Positions 17,547-25,835 of a stretch of 64,000 bases of DNA are shown here, one piece after another. Each line of letters opens with the position of its first letter. Position 1 is the first letter of the stretch. Source of the stretch: Sebaldella sp. S0638 (lineage in GTDB: Bacteria; Fusobacteriota; Fusobacteriia; Fusobacteriales; Leptotrichiaceae); the NCBI RefSeq assembly GCF_024158605.1, contig NZ_JAMZGM010000012.1, positions 1 through 64,000 on the forward strand, in the 5' to 3' direction. The translations under genes were made by a program, and so were the position numbers. Below the pieces are notes generated by a model. The model was not told the origin of the DNA. It made no database searches and was given only the letters and a program-made list of their open reading frames with translations.

Positions 17547-18557
17547 ATGAATATAAAAGAAAAACTGTCCATTAAAGATATTGCCAGAAAAGCAGGAGTC
17601 TCTATTGCTACTGTATCACGTGTTCTTAATAAAAACGGAAGATATTCTCAGGAAACAGAGGAAAAAATTCTGAAAATAATAGAAGAAAGCGGTTACAGAA
17701 GGAATGTAAATGCAAAAAGCCTGAGAACAAAGAAAACACAGACATTAGGTGTAATAGTTCCGGACATCACCAATGAATTTTTTGCAAAGATAATTCAGTC
17801 TGTGGAAAGAAATGCAATGAAATATGATTATTCAGTGTTTGTATGCAATACAGATGAAGATGAGGCAAGAGAGCAGATGCAGGTGAAGAATCTGCTGGAA
17901 AAATTTGTGGATGGTATTATTTATATTTCAGGTAAAACAAACTCCGGGGAAGAAGTAGAAGGAAATATCGGAATCCCCGTAGTGTATATAGATCGTTATA
18001 TTTCAGCTTCGAAGATGTATGTTCAGTCGGATAACAAAGAAGGAGGCTATCTGGCTACTAAGGAACTGCTTGACGCGGGATGTGAAAATATAATGATAAT
18101 AAAAGACTTTAGACAGATATCATCGATTATAAGCCGTTATGACGGGTATAAGCGGGCTTTGAAGGAGGCCGGGAAATCTGTTGATGAAAATTTGATCTAT
18201 AATGTGGATCATGTTAATTATGAAGAAGCCAAAAAAGGAGTTTTGGAGAAAATAAAAAGCGGGATAAAATTTGACGGTATTTTTGCCACGAATGACTGGA
18301 TGGCTTTAGGGGCAATAAGTGCATTAAGGGAGAAAAAAATCAGGATTCCTGAAGATGTAAAAATAGTCGGTTTTGATAATATGTCAATAAGCGAAATTAC
18401 ATCACCTTCTATCACTACTATTCATCAGGATTCAGAAAAATTAGGCGAGTATGCTACAGAAATATTAATGGGAATAATATTGAAAGACGAGGCAGAGGTG
18501 AAGAGTATCAGTGTTCCCGTAAAATTAATTAGACGAAAGAGTACTGAAAATAAATAA
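17547..18557 (+). CDS. LacI-family repressor of the allose operon
   Basis: 336 residues from ATG 17547, preceded by GAAGGGA; a GTG 15 bases earlier overlaps that site and is less likely. An N-terminal LacI helix-turn-helix (SIKDIARKAGVSIATVSRVLNKNGRYS) is followed by a periplasmic-binding-protein-like effector domain (GVIVPDITNEFFAKI...). By position it controls the als genes downstream and itself, through the palindromes at 17513 and 18585. In E. coli the als operon is controlled by an unrelated RpiR-type protein, so this is a different regulator for the same pathway. The ligand is inferred from context only. Confidence 0.88.
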   Translation: MNIKEKLSIKDIARKAGVSIATVSRVLNKNGRYSQETEEKILKIIEESGYRRNVNAKSLRTKKTQTLGVIVPDITNEFFAKIIQSVERNAMKYDYSVFVCNTDEDEAREQMQVKNLLEKFVDGIIYISGKTNSGEEVEGNIGIPVVYIDRYISASKMYVQSDNKEGGYLATKELLDAGCENIMIIKDFRQISSIISRYDGYKRALKEAGKSVDENLIYNVDHVNYEEAKKGVLEKIKSGIKFDGIFATNDWMALGAISALREKKIRIPEDVKIVGFDNMSISEITSPSITTIHQDSEKLGEYATEILMGIILKDEAEVKSISVPVKLIRRKSTENK

Positions 18558-18596
18558 AATCATTTTATTTATTTAAGAGAATGAGTAAACGTTATC
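18548..18596. promoter_or_regulatory. Palindrome and second operator between regulator and alsA
   Basis: A perfect inverted repeat, AAATAAATAAAAT-c-ATTTTATTTATTT (18548-18574), spans the regulator's stop codon. It is followed by TAAGAGA/TCTCTTA arms that enclose the GTAAACGTTATC operator copy (18585-18596). I found no well-spaced -35/-10 pair between here and alsA. Confidence 0.5.
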
Positions 18597-18744
18597 TCTT
18601 ATATGTATTAATTCAGTATTTCAAAGAGTGAATGGAGATTTTTTGAAAAGCTGAATAAAATAAAACAGATGTTTTGAGCTTGGCATTATCGCAAAACATT
18701 GACTTTATTAAGGTAAAATATATTTCAGAATGAGGTATTTAACT

Positions 18745-20295
18745 ATGGAAAATATTGAAAAACTGGTTGAAATGAAAAATATTACAAAAAAGTTTTCTGG
18801 TGTTACAGCTTTGAATAATATTTCCTTCGATGTAAGAAGAGGTGAGGTTCACATACTTCTGGGGGAAAATGGAGCAGGAAAATCAACACTTATGAAAATT
18901 TTGAGCGGAGCATATCAGCCAACATCAGGGAGCATCAGTTTAAAAGGAAAAGATTATGATCACCTGACACCAAAAGATTCATATGAAAACGGAATAAGCA
19001 TTATTTACCAGGAATTAAGTGTAATTAATGAATTATCAGTACAGGAAAATCTGTTTGTAGGAAAACTTCCTACAAAGAGGGTCTTAGGTGTGAATCTTGT
19101 AGATTATAAAAAAATGAAGGAAGTAGCAGAAGTACTGACAAAGAAAGTAGGACTGCACAGAGATCTGAATATATTTGTGGAAGAATTGAGTATTTGCGAA
19201 AAGCAGCAGCTGGAAATAGCAAAATCACTTGTATCAGATGCAGATATTATAATTATGGATGAGCCTACTACTTCATTAACACAGGAAGAAACAGACCAGC
19301 TGTTTGCTATAATAAGACAGCTGAAATCAGAAGGAAAAGGAATAGTTTATATATCTCATAAACTAAAAGAGCTTAAAGAAATAGGAGACAGAGTTACAGT
19401 ACTTAAAGACGGGACATATGTAGGAACAAGGGAAGTAAAAGATGTAGAAGTAAAAGACCTTGTATCTATGATGGTAGGAAGGGAAATAAAATCAAAATAT
19501 CCTTCTAATAATCCTGATATTGACAAAACAAAAACTATTTTTGAAGCTAAAAATATAACAAGATATGACGGAAAAGCAAAGAATGTTTCTTTCAAATTAC
19601 AGCAGGGAGAAATTCTGGGATTTGCAGGGCTTATAGGTTCTGGAAGAAGTGAACTTATGAATGCTATATTCGGTGCTGATCCGCTAAAAGAAGGAAAAAT
19701 TTCTCTTTTCGGCAAAGAATTAAAACCAAAAAGCGAATATGTTTCTATAAAAAACGGTATAGCATTTGTTACGGAAAATAGACGTGAAACAGGATTTTTT
19801 CATAACTTTGACATAAAAGAAAATATATCAATTCTTCCTTTTATAAAAAGTTCAAAACTGGGAGGAATCTGGGGACTGGTAAATGGCAAAATGGAAAAGA
19901 AATATGCCGATGACGAAAAAGTGAAGCTGAATATAAAATGTTCTTCAATTAATCAGAATATTACAGAACTATCAGGTGGAAACCAGCAGAAAGTGATACT
20001 TGGTAAATGGATGGCAGCAGAATCATCGCTTATTATATTTGACGAACCTACTAAAGGAATAGATGTAGGAAGTAAGAGTGAAATATATACACTAATGAGA
20101 AAGCTGTCCGACGAGGGCAAAGGAGTATTGATGGTATCTTCGGAACTTCCGGAATTACTGGCGGTATGTGACAGGATAGCTGTTTTCAAAAATGGTGAAA
20201 TAGCGGAAATTCTTAACGCAGATGAAGCTACTGAAGAAAAAATTATGTATATTTTAACACACGAAGGAGATATGAAAGATGACAAAAGACTTTAA
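18745..20295 (+). CDS. alsA: Allose/ribose-type ABC transporter, double ATP-binding subunit
   Basis: 516 residues from ATG 18745; the GAGG before it overlaps an earlier in-frame ATG (18730). Two ABC modules in tandem, as in RbsA/AlsA: GENGAGKST Walker A in the first half, a degenerate GLIGSGRSE in the second, LSICEKQQLEIAKSL and LSGGNQQKVILGKW signatures, and IIMDEPT and IIFDEPT Walker B. It powers sugar import with the permease next door, whose start overlaps by 17 bases. The allose assignment rests on the epimerase and kinase genes downstream. Confidence 0.88.
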   Translation: MENIEKLVEMKNITKKFSGVTALNNISFDVRRGEVHILLGENGAGKSTLMKILSGAYQPTSGSISLKGKDYDHLTPKDSYENGISIIYQELSVINELSVQENLFVGKLPTKRVLGVNLVDYKKMKEVAEVLTKKVGLHRDLNIFVEELSICEKQQLEIAKSLVSDADIIIMDEPTTSLTQEETDQLFAIIRQLKSEGKGIVYISHKLKELKEIGDRVTVLKDGTYVGTREVKDVEVKDLVSMMVGREIKSKYPSNNPDIDKTKTIFEAKNITRYDGKAKNVSFKLQQGEILGFAGLIGSGRSELMNAIFGADPLKEGKISLFGKELKPKSEYVSIKNGIAFVTENRRETGFFHNFDIKENISILPFIKSSKLGGIWGLVNGKMEKKYADDEKVKLNIKCSSINQNITELSGGNQQKVILGKWMAAESSLIIFDEPTKGIDVGSKSEIYTLMRKLSDEGKGVLMVSSELPELLAVCDRIAVFKNGEIAEILNADEATEEKIMYILTHEGDMKDDKRL

Positions 20296-21244
20296 TAACT
20301 TATGGCAGAAATACGGAACATTCGGAATATTGATTATTGTTGCCGTAATATTCGGGGTTAGCCAGCCTGCATTATTCTTTTCATTTAATAATATAACACA
20401 GATAGTATTACAGAGTTCTGTAAACATACTAATAGCATGCGGAGTATTTTTTGCAATATTAATAGCGGGAATTGATCTTTCTGTGGGATCTGTAATAGCA
20501 CTTACGGGAATGTTTACTGCAAAGCTTCTGCTTGCAGGATTTCACCCGATACTGGCAATATTAATAGGTGGAATCATCGCCGGTGCAGCAATAGGAGCAA
20601 TAAACGGGGCACTTGTAAACGTAACAGGATTACATCCATTTATTATAACACTTGGGACACAGTCTATATTCAGAGGACTTGCACTGACTATATCTGATGC
20701 GAACTCGATATTCGGATTTACTCCGTCATTTACAAATACAGTAGCAGGAAAAATACCGTTCTTTGGATTTGATATTCCTGTTCCGGCTTTGATAGCAATA
20801 GGAGTGGCTCTGATATTATCATTTATTACAAATAAAACAAAACTTGGAAGAAATATCTATGCACTTGGAGGAAACAGCCAGGCAGCATGGTTTTCAGGAA
20901 TAGATGTAAAACTGCATACACTTATAGTGTTTATAATATCTGGTGTTTGTGCCGGAATAGCAGGAGTAGTTTCCACTGCAAGGGTAGGAGCGGCAGAACC
21001 TTTGGCAGGGGTAGGATTTGAAACATTTGCAATAGCTGCGGCAATAATAGGAGGAACAAGTTTTTTCGGAGGAAAAGGGAAAATATTCGGAGTAGTAATG
21101 GGAGGACTTATAATCGGAGTAATAAGCAACGGTTTGAATCTTCTTGGAGTAAAACCATATTACCAGCAGATAGTAATGGGTGGTTTAATAATATTAGCAG
21201 TTACAGTAGACAGATTGTTTGCAACAAAAAAGAAGGGAGCTTAA
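20279..21244 (+). CDS. alsC: Allose/ribose-type ABC transporter permease
   Basis: 321 residues, RbsC/AlsC family, with about eight to ten membrane segments and the conserved ILIAGIDLSVGSVIALTGM region and the late GTSFFGGKGKIFGVVMGG loop. It forms the membrane channel with AlsA and the lipoprotein AlsB encoded later in the operon. It overlaps alsA by 17 bases and ends one base before the epimerase start. Confidence 0.88.
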   Translation: MTKDFNNLWQKYGTFGILIIVAVIFGVSQPALFFSFNNITQIVLQSSVNILIACGVFFAILIAGIDLSVGSVIALTGMFTAKLLLAGFHPILAILIGGIIAGAAIGAINGALVNVTGLHPFIITLGTQSIFRGLALTISDANSIFGFTPSFTNTVAGKIPFFGFDIPVPALIAIGVALILSFITNKTKLGRNIYALGGNSQAAWFSGIDVKLHTLIVFIISGVCAGIAGVVSTARVGAAEPLAGVGFETFAIAAAIIGGTSFFGGKGKIFGVVMGGLIIGVISNGLNLLGVKPYYQQIVMGGLIILAVTVDRLFATKKKGA

Positions 21245-21245
21245 T

Positions 21246-21926
21246 ATGAAAAAAATGATGTTTTCACCGTCACTTATGTGTATGGATTTGCTTAATATGA
21301 AAGAACAGGTGGAAATCTTAAACGAAAGAGCAGATTTTTACCACGTGGATATCATGGACGGGCATTTTGTAAAAAATATAACATTATCACCATTTTTTGT
21401 ATCAACTTTGAAAAGAGTATCAAAACTTCCGATAGATGTACATCTTATGACAGAATATCCGGATGATTACATTGAGGAATTGGCAAAAGCAGGAGCAGAC
21501 TATATTTGCCCGCATGCAGAAACAATAAATAAAGATGCTTTCAGAATTATTAACAAAATCAACAGCTTTGGATGTAAAGCCGGAATAGTGCTTAATCCTG
21601 CTACTCCTATAGAATGGATAAAATACTATATTCATCTGTTGGATAAAATTACTATAATGACAGTAGATCCGGGATTCGCAGGACAGCCTTTTATACCTGA
21701 AATGCTGGATAAAATAAAAGAATTAAAAGAACTGAAAGAGAAAAACGGATACAAATATTTAATAGAAGTAGACGGTTCATGTAATGAAAGAACATTTGAC
21801 ATCCTCACGGAAGCAGGTGCTGAGGTACTTATAGTGGGAAGCTCCGGTTTATTTAATTTAGACAGTGATTTGCCTAAAGCCTGGGACAAAATGATGGAAA
21901 TATACGAGGCAAAAACTGCAAAATAA
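21246..21926 (+). CDS. alsE: D-allulose-6-phosphate 3-epimerase
   Basis: 226 residues from ATG 21246, chosen because AAGGGAG lies just before it. The sequence follows E. coli AlsE rather than ribulose-phosphate epimerase Rpe: SPSLMCMDLL, HVDIMDGHFVKN, LSPFFVS, ITIMTVDPGFAGQPFIPEMLDK and EVDGSCN. It converts D-allulose-6-phosphate to fructose-6-phosphate, the last step of allose breakdown. This gene is the main evidence that the operon is for D-allose and not ribose. Confidence 0.9.
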   Translation: MKKMMFSPSLMCMDLLNMKEQVEILNERADFYHVDIMDGHFVKNITLSPFFVSTLKRVSKLPIDVHLMTEYPDDYIEELAKAGADYICPHAETINKDAFRIINKINSFGCKAGIVLNPATPIEWIKYYIHLLDKITIMTVDPGFAGQPFIPEMLDKIKELKELKEKNGYKYLIEVDGSCNERTFDILTEAGAEVLIVGSSGLFNLDSDLPKAWDKMMEIYEAKTAK

Positions 21927-21940
21927 TAGGAGAGATGACA

Positions 21941-22837
21941 ATGCAAAAAAAGTATATTTTAGGAATTGATATAGGAGGTACGAATTTTAGAACAGGTTTG
22001 GTAACGGAATCATACACAGTGGAAGATTTCAGAATAAAACCAAGTCTGGTACTGCAAAACGGTGATTTTATAGAAAATCTTTCTGGTGAAATAAAGGACT
22101 ATATCAATAAATACGGCAATGAAATAGAAGGTGTGGGGATAGGATTCCCTTCATGCGTAAGTAAGGATAAAAAATTCGTATACTCTACACCGAATATGAA
22201 AAATCTGGATAATGTAAATGTAACAGACAGATTATCAGAAATTCTGAATATACCGGTTTTTATAAATAAAGATGTAAATTTCCTGATGCTTGATGATATA
22301 AAGAAACATAATATGGAAAAAGATAAAATAGTACTGGGATTTTATATAGGAACAGGATTCGGGAATGCGGTATATATAAACGGAAGTATTCTTGAAGGTA
22401 AAAACGGTGTTGCCGGAGAGCTGGGACACATACCGGTGATGAACAGCGAGGAAGAATGTCCTTGTGGTAATACAGGCTGTATAGAGATATATGCTTCGGG
22501 GAAAAATCTTCAGAAAATATTAAAGGAAAACTTCCCGGGAGACATAATAGATGACATCTTTGTAAAACATAAAGATAATGAAATAATAAAAAAATACATA
22601 GATACTCTTGCTTTGCCAATAGCTACAGAAATAAACATATTCGATCCGGACTACATAATAATAGCAGGCGGAGTTCCGATGATGAAGGGATTTCCAAGAG
22701 ACTATCTTGATAAATGCATATATAAATATGCAAGAAAGCCTTTCCCCGCAGAAAATCTGAATATAATTTATTCGGAACATGATCAGAAAAGCGGAGTTTT
22801 AGGAGCAGCTTATTATATCAGAAATATGAAAAGCTAA
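21941..22837 (+). CDS. alsK: ROK-family sugar kinase, probably allose kinase
   Basis: 298 residues from the second ATG (21941), which has AGGAGAG at a proper distance; the ATG at 21935 abuts that site. ROK features are an N-terminal phosphate loop DIGGTNFRTG, a GTGFGNAVYING segment, ELGHIPV, and the zinc motif CPCGNTGCIE. It would phosphorylate allose to allose-6-phosphate. The isomerase that would link this to AlsE (RpiB/AlsI) is not in the operon. Confidence 0.85.
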   Translation: MQKKYILGIDIGGTNFRTGLVTESYTVEDFRIKPSLVLQNGDFIENLSGEIKDYINKYGNEIEGVGIGFPSCVSKDKKFVYSTPNMKNLDNVNVTDRLSEILNIPVFINKDVNFLMLDDIKKHNMEKDKIVLGFYIGTGFGNAVYINGSILEGKNGVAGELGHIPVMNSEEECPCGNTGCIEIYASGKNLQKILKENFPGDIIDDIFVKHKDNEIIKKYIDTLALPIATEINIFDPDYIIIAGGVPMMKGFPRDYLDKCIYKYARKPFPAENLNIIYSEHDQKSGVLGAAYYIRNMKS

Positions 22838-22895
22838 AAATAACGGTTTTAAAATTTTTTAAAATAAATAATATTATTTAGGAGGGAAACAAAAT

Positions 22896-23888
22896 ATGAA
22901 AAATATCATGAAAATTTTTCTATTATTAACAATGTTTTTATTAGTTTCTTGTGGTGGAGCAAAAGAAGAGGCAAAAACTGAAGGTACAGGCGATGCTGCA
23001 AAAACTGAACAAAAATCTGAAGGACAAGCCGAAATAGCAATAGTTCTAAAAACTTTATCAAATCCGTTCTGGGTTGAAATGAAGGAAGGAATAGAAAAGG
23101 AAGCAGCAGCTCAAGGAATAAAAGTAGACATCATAGCAGCAAGTTCTGAAGAAGATGTACAGGAACAGTTAAGATTAATAGAAAACTTATTGGGAAAAGG
23201 GTACAAAGCAATTGGTATAGCTCCTCTGTCACCGGTTAACACAATTCCGGCAATAGTAGAAGCTAACAAAAAAGGGATTTATATAGTAAACATTGATGAA
23301 AAAATTGACATGGAACAGTTAAAAAAATCAGGTGGAAGCGTATTGGCTTTCGTAACAACTGATAACGTAAAAGTTGGTGGAAAAGGTGCAGAGTATATCA
23401 TCGGAAAATTACCTGAAGGTGGAGAAGTAGCAATTATTGAAGGTAAATCAGGAAATGCATCGGGAGAATTCAGAAAACAAGGTGCTACAGAAGCATTTAA
23501 AGCTGATTCTAAGTTTAAATTAGTAGCAAGCCAGCCGGCTGACTGGGACAGATCAAAAGCATTAGACGTAGCGGCAAACTTAATTCAAAAATATCCTAAC
23601 TTAAAAGCAATCTATGCATGTAATGATACAATGGCTCTTGGAGCTGTACAGGCAGTAGCAAATGCTGGGAAAACTGGTCAGATATTAGTAGTAGGAACTG
23701 ACGGAGCCCCTGAAGCAAAAGACTCTATCAATCAAGGAAAACTAAACGCAACAGTAGCACAAGATCCTGGAATGATAGGTGCAACAAGTTTAAGAATATT
23801 AGTAGACGCATTAAAAGAAAAACCACAGATTTCTCCAGATGTAGCACCTAAAGAAGTGCCTGTAGAATCTAATCTGATTTCAAAATAA
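22896..23888 (+). CDS. alsB: Sugar-binding lipoprotein of the allose transporter
   Basis: 330 residues. A lipoprotein signal peptide ends in LLVSC (Cys19), followed by a short Glu/Lys linker and a type I periplasmic binding protein domain (IAIVLKTLSNPFWVEMKEG..., ACNDTMALGAVQAV, VVGTDGAPEAKDSI). It captures the sugar for AlsAC. A strong AGGAGGG site and a 58-base gap separate it from alsK. It is last in the operon and is followed by a large hairpin terminator. Confidence 0.88.
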   Translation: MKNIMKIFLLLTMFLLVSCGGAKEEAKTEGTGDAAKTEQKSEGQAEIAIVLKTLSNPFWVEMKEGIEKEAAAQGIKVDIIAASSEEDVQEQLRLIENLLGKGYKAIGIAPLSPVNTIPAIVEANKKGIYIVNIDEKIDMEQLKKSGGSVLAFVTTDNVKVGGKGAEYIIGKLPEGGEVAIIEGKSGNASGEFRKQGATEAFKADSKFKLVASQPADWDRSKALDVAANLIQKYPNLKAIYACNDTMALGAVQAVANAGKTGQILVVGTDGAPEAKDSINQGKLNATVAQDPGMIGATSLRILVDALKEKPQISPDVAPKEVPVESNLISK

Positions 23889-24416
23889 TAATTATTTTAT
23901 CATCTAGCAGGTCTGCCTGCCAAAGTCTTGTTCCTTCAGAATACCATCAGGAAGAACAGAGACCTGGCAGGCAGAAATAATTATTTTTGGAAATAAGGAC
24001 ATTCCTTATTAATCAAGGTATTATGAAAACTGGTGGTTATGAAGAAGTATCTGGGTTCAAAAGGGGTAGTTATAGAAAAACTAGACTATTAAGCAAAGAA
24101 ATGATGGAAATTATAAGAAATATTCGATTTTTAGATTTACATGCAATAAAAAACCTTGTGAAAGAAATATATGAATTCAAATACAAATTATTATATATAA
24201 TAAACAGCAAAAATAGATATGATGAGAAGTCATATCTATTTTTATTTACAAGGAAGAAAATGAATAAAATTTTCAAGCCTTAAAAATATCACTTTATGGG
24301 AAAAACAGAGTATTATTTGAGAAACAACAGGAATATCTTATTAGAAAAAAATAATCTGATCTTTCGCTGAAACTGAAAAGACCAGATTATTTTAGTGTTG
24401 TTTATTATTATATTTT
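23889..24416 (+). terminator. Large hairpin terminator of als operon and intergenic region
   Basis: TCTGCCTGCCA (23912-23922) pairs perfectly with TGGCAGGCAGA (23965-23975), with a second inner TTGTTCCTT/AGGAAGAACA stem, then a T-run at about 23984-23988. The 300 bases after it contain only an open frame with a TTG start inside the T-run (23987-24283), which I do not support as a gene. The minus-strand lac terminator is at 24347-24393. Confidence 0.75.
24347..24393 (-). terminator. Terminator of the lac operon
   Basis: AAATAATCTG/CAGATTATTT stem with an inner TCTTT/AAAGA stem. On the minus strand it is followed by a T-run, just after lacG. Confidence 0.8.
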
Positions 24417-25823
24417 TTACTTTATGATACCAGATTTTGAAATCTCTTTATACCAGTAAGCACTTTTTTTAGGATATCTTTCCTGTGTCTGAAAGTCTAC
24501 ATAAAATAAACCGTATCTTTTGTTAAACCCGTTTGTCCATGATAAAACATCCATTAACGACCACACAAAGTACCCCTTTATATTTACCCCATAAGTCACA
24601 GCCTGATTTATCGCTGTCAGATGCTTTCTTATATAGTCAATTCTGGGAATATCGTTTATTTCACCATTTATAAAGTCATCCTTATATCCCATCCCGTTTT
24701 CTGTTACATAAATTTTTTTATAATCAGGATATTCTTCTTTTATTCTTACAAGCATATCGTATAAACCTTTTGGATAAATAGGCCAGTCCCAGTCAGTTGT
24801 TTCTATCTCAGGATTTTTTACTCTTTCACCTACTCCTTTTATTCTAAAAATAGCGGTTCCTTTCTTCCCCGTACCATTATGATGAATTTCTGTTTCTCCT
24901 TCATACCCTTTCAAAAAATGGCTTGCATAATAATTAACTCCAAGAAAATCATTCAGCTCTGCCCCTTTTTTCAGAATATCAGGTTCATCATCTTTTATAT
25001 CAAGTTTTGCATCATATTTTTCCAGAATTCCCAGTATAGTCTGCATTGTGCTTTCACTGTAAGCACCTTTTAATGAAGCATCCAGCATAAATTTGTTCGC
25101 CAGTGTGTCTTCAAGAAAAGCAGCTCTTTTATCTTCGGGTTTTTCAGATATTGGATATTTCGATTCTAAGATATGAATTATCCCTATTTCACCGTCTAAG
25201 TTCAATTTTTTATATTCAATAACTGTTTTTGCATGGGCTGTACACATATTATGCATTGCCTGTACTGCTTTTGGAAGATCATATTTTATATTCGGAGGAA
25301 AATGCCCTATTATATACTGCCCGGCAACTACAGACCATGGTTCGTTTATTGTAATCCATTTTTTTACTCTGTCTCCGAATTTTTCAAAACATATTTTTGC
25401 AAATCTTACAAAATAATCTGTATTCTCTCTATTCAGCCAGTCACCTTGTTTAAATAATCCAAGAGGAGTGTCAAAATGATGAAGTGTTACATAAGGTTCT
25501 ACACCTGCTTCAATACAGGCATTTATCATATCATTATAAAAATCAACACCTTTTTGATTTACTTCTCCGAAACCGTCAGGAATTATCCTTGACCATGCTA
25601 TTGAGATTCTTATACCGTTTATGCCGTATTCCCGGCATAGAGATATATCTTCCCTGTATTTATGATAAAAGTCGCTGGCAGTGTCACCGTTAAAGGTACT
25701 TTCAGCTCTGTGCAGATATTCGTCCCAATAGCATTTTCCCCTGCCGCCTTCATTAACTGCGCCTTCTGCCTGAAATGCCGCTGTTGCTGCCCCAAAAATA
25801 AAATCTTCAGGTAATCTTTCCAT
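24417..25823 (-). CDS. lacG: 6-phospho-beta-galactosidase
   Basis: 468 residues, GH1. It hydrolyses lactose-6-phosphate, the PTS product, to galactose-6-phosphate and glucose. The acid/base Glu is E161 in TINEPW and the nucleophile is E375 in VTENG. The phosphate-binding set of lactococcal LacG falls at the same numbers: S428, K435 and Y437 in LSWTNGFNKRYG. W429, linked in LacG to galactoside preference, is kept. This favours 6-phospho-beta-galactosidase over 6-phospho-beta-glucosidase. Last gene of the lac operon, 12 bases after lacE. Confidence 0.92.
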   Translation of the reverse strand: MERLPEDFIFGAATAAFQAEGAVNEGGRGKCYWDEYLHRAESTFNGDTASDFYHKYREDISLCREYGINGIRISIAWSRIIPDGFGEVNQKGVDFYNDMINACIEAGVEPYVTLHHFDTPLGLFKQGDWLNRENTDYFVRFAKICFEKFGDRVKKWITINEPWSVVAGQYIIGHFPPNIKYDLPKAVQAMHNMCTAHAKTVIEYKKLNLDGEIGIIHILESKYPISEKPEDKRAAFLEDTLANKFMLDASLKGAYSESTMQTILGILEKYDAKLDIKDDEPDILKKGAELNDFLGVNYYASHFLKGYEGETEIHHNGTGKKGTAIFRIKGVGERVKNPEIETTDWDWPIYPKGLYDMLVRIKEEYPDYKKIYVTENGMGYKDDFINGEINDIPRIDYIRKHLTAINQAVTYGVNIKGYFVWSLMDVLSWTNGFNKRYGLFYVDFQTQERYPKKSAYWYKEISKSGIIK

Positions 25824-25835
25824 TCTTATTTCCTC

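Noticed and set aside
18745-23888. Ribose (rbs) operon
   Set aside because: The transporter alone would fit ribose, but the AlsE-type epimerase and ROK kinase, with no RbsK or RbsD, point to allose.
23912-23975. Riboswitch-like structured RNA after alsB
   Set aside because: It follows the operon and ends in a T-run; a long terminator hairpin explains it.
23987-24283. 98-codon open frame after alsB
   Set aside because: TTG start sits in the terminator T-run, no ribosome binding site, and the product matches nothing I know; likely chance in A/T-rich DNA or an old remnant.
24417-25823. 6-phospho-beta-glucosidase
   Set aside because: Trp429 and the LacG numbering of Ser428, Lys435 and Tyr437, plus lacAB in the operon, favour 6-phospho-beta-galactosidase.
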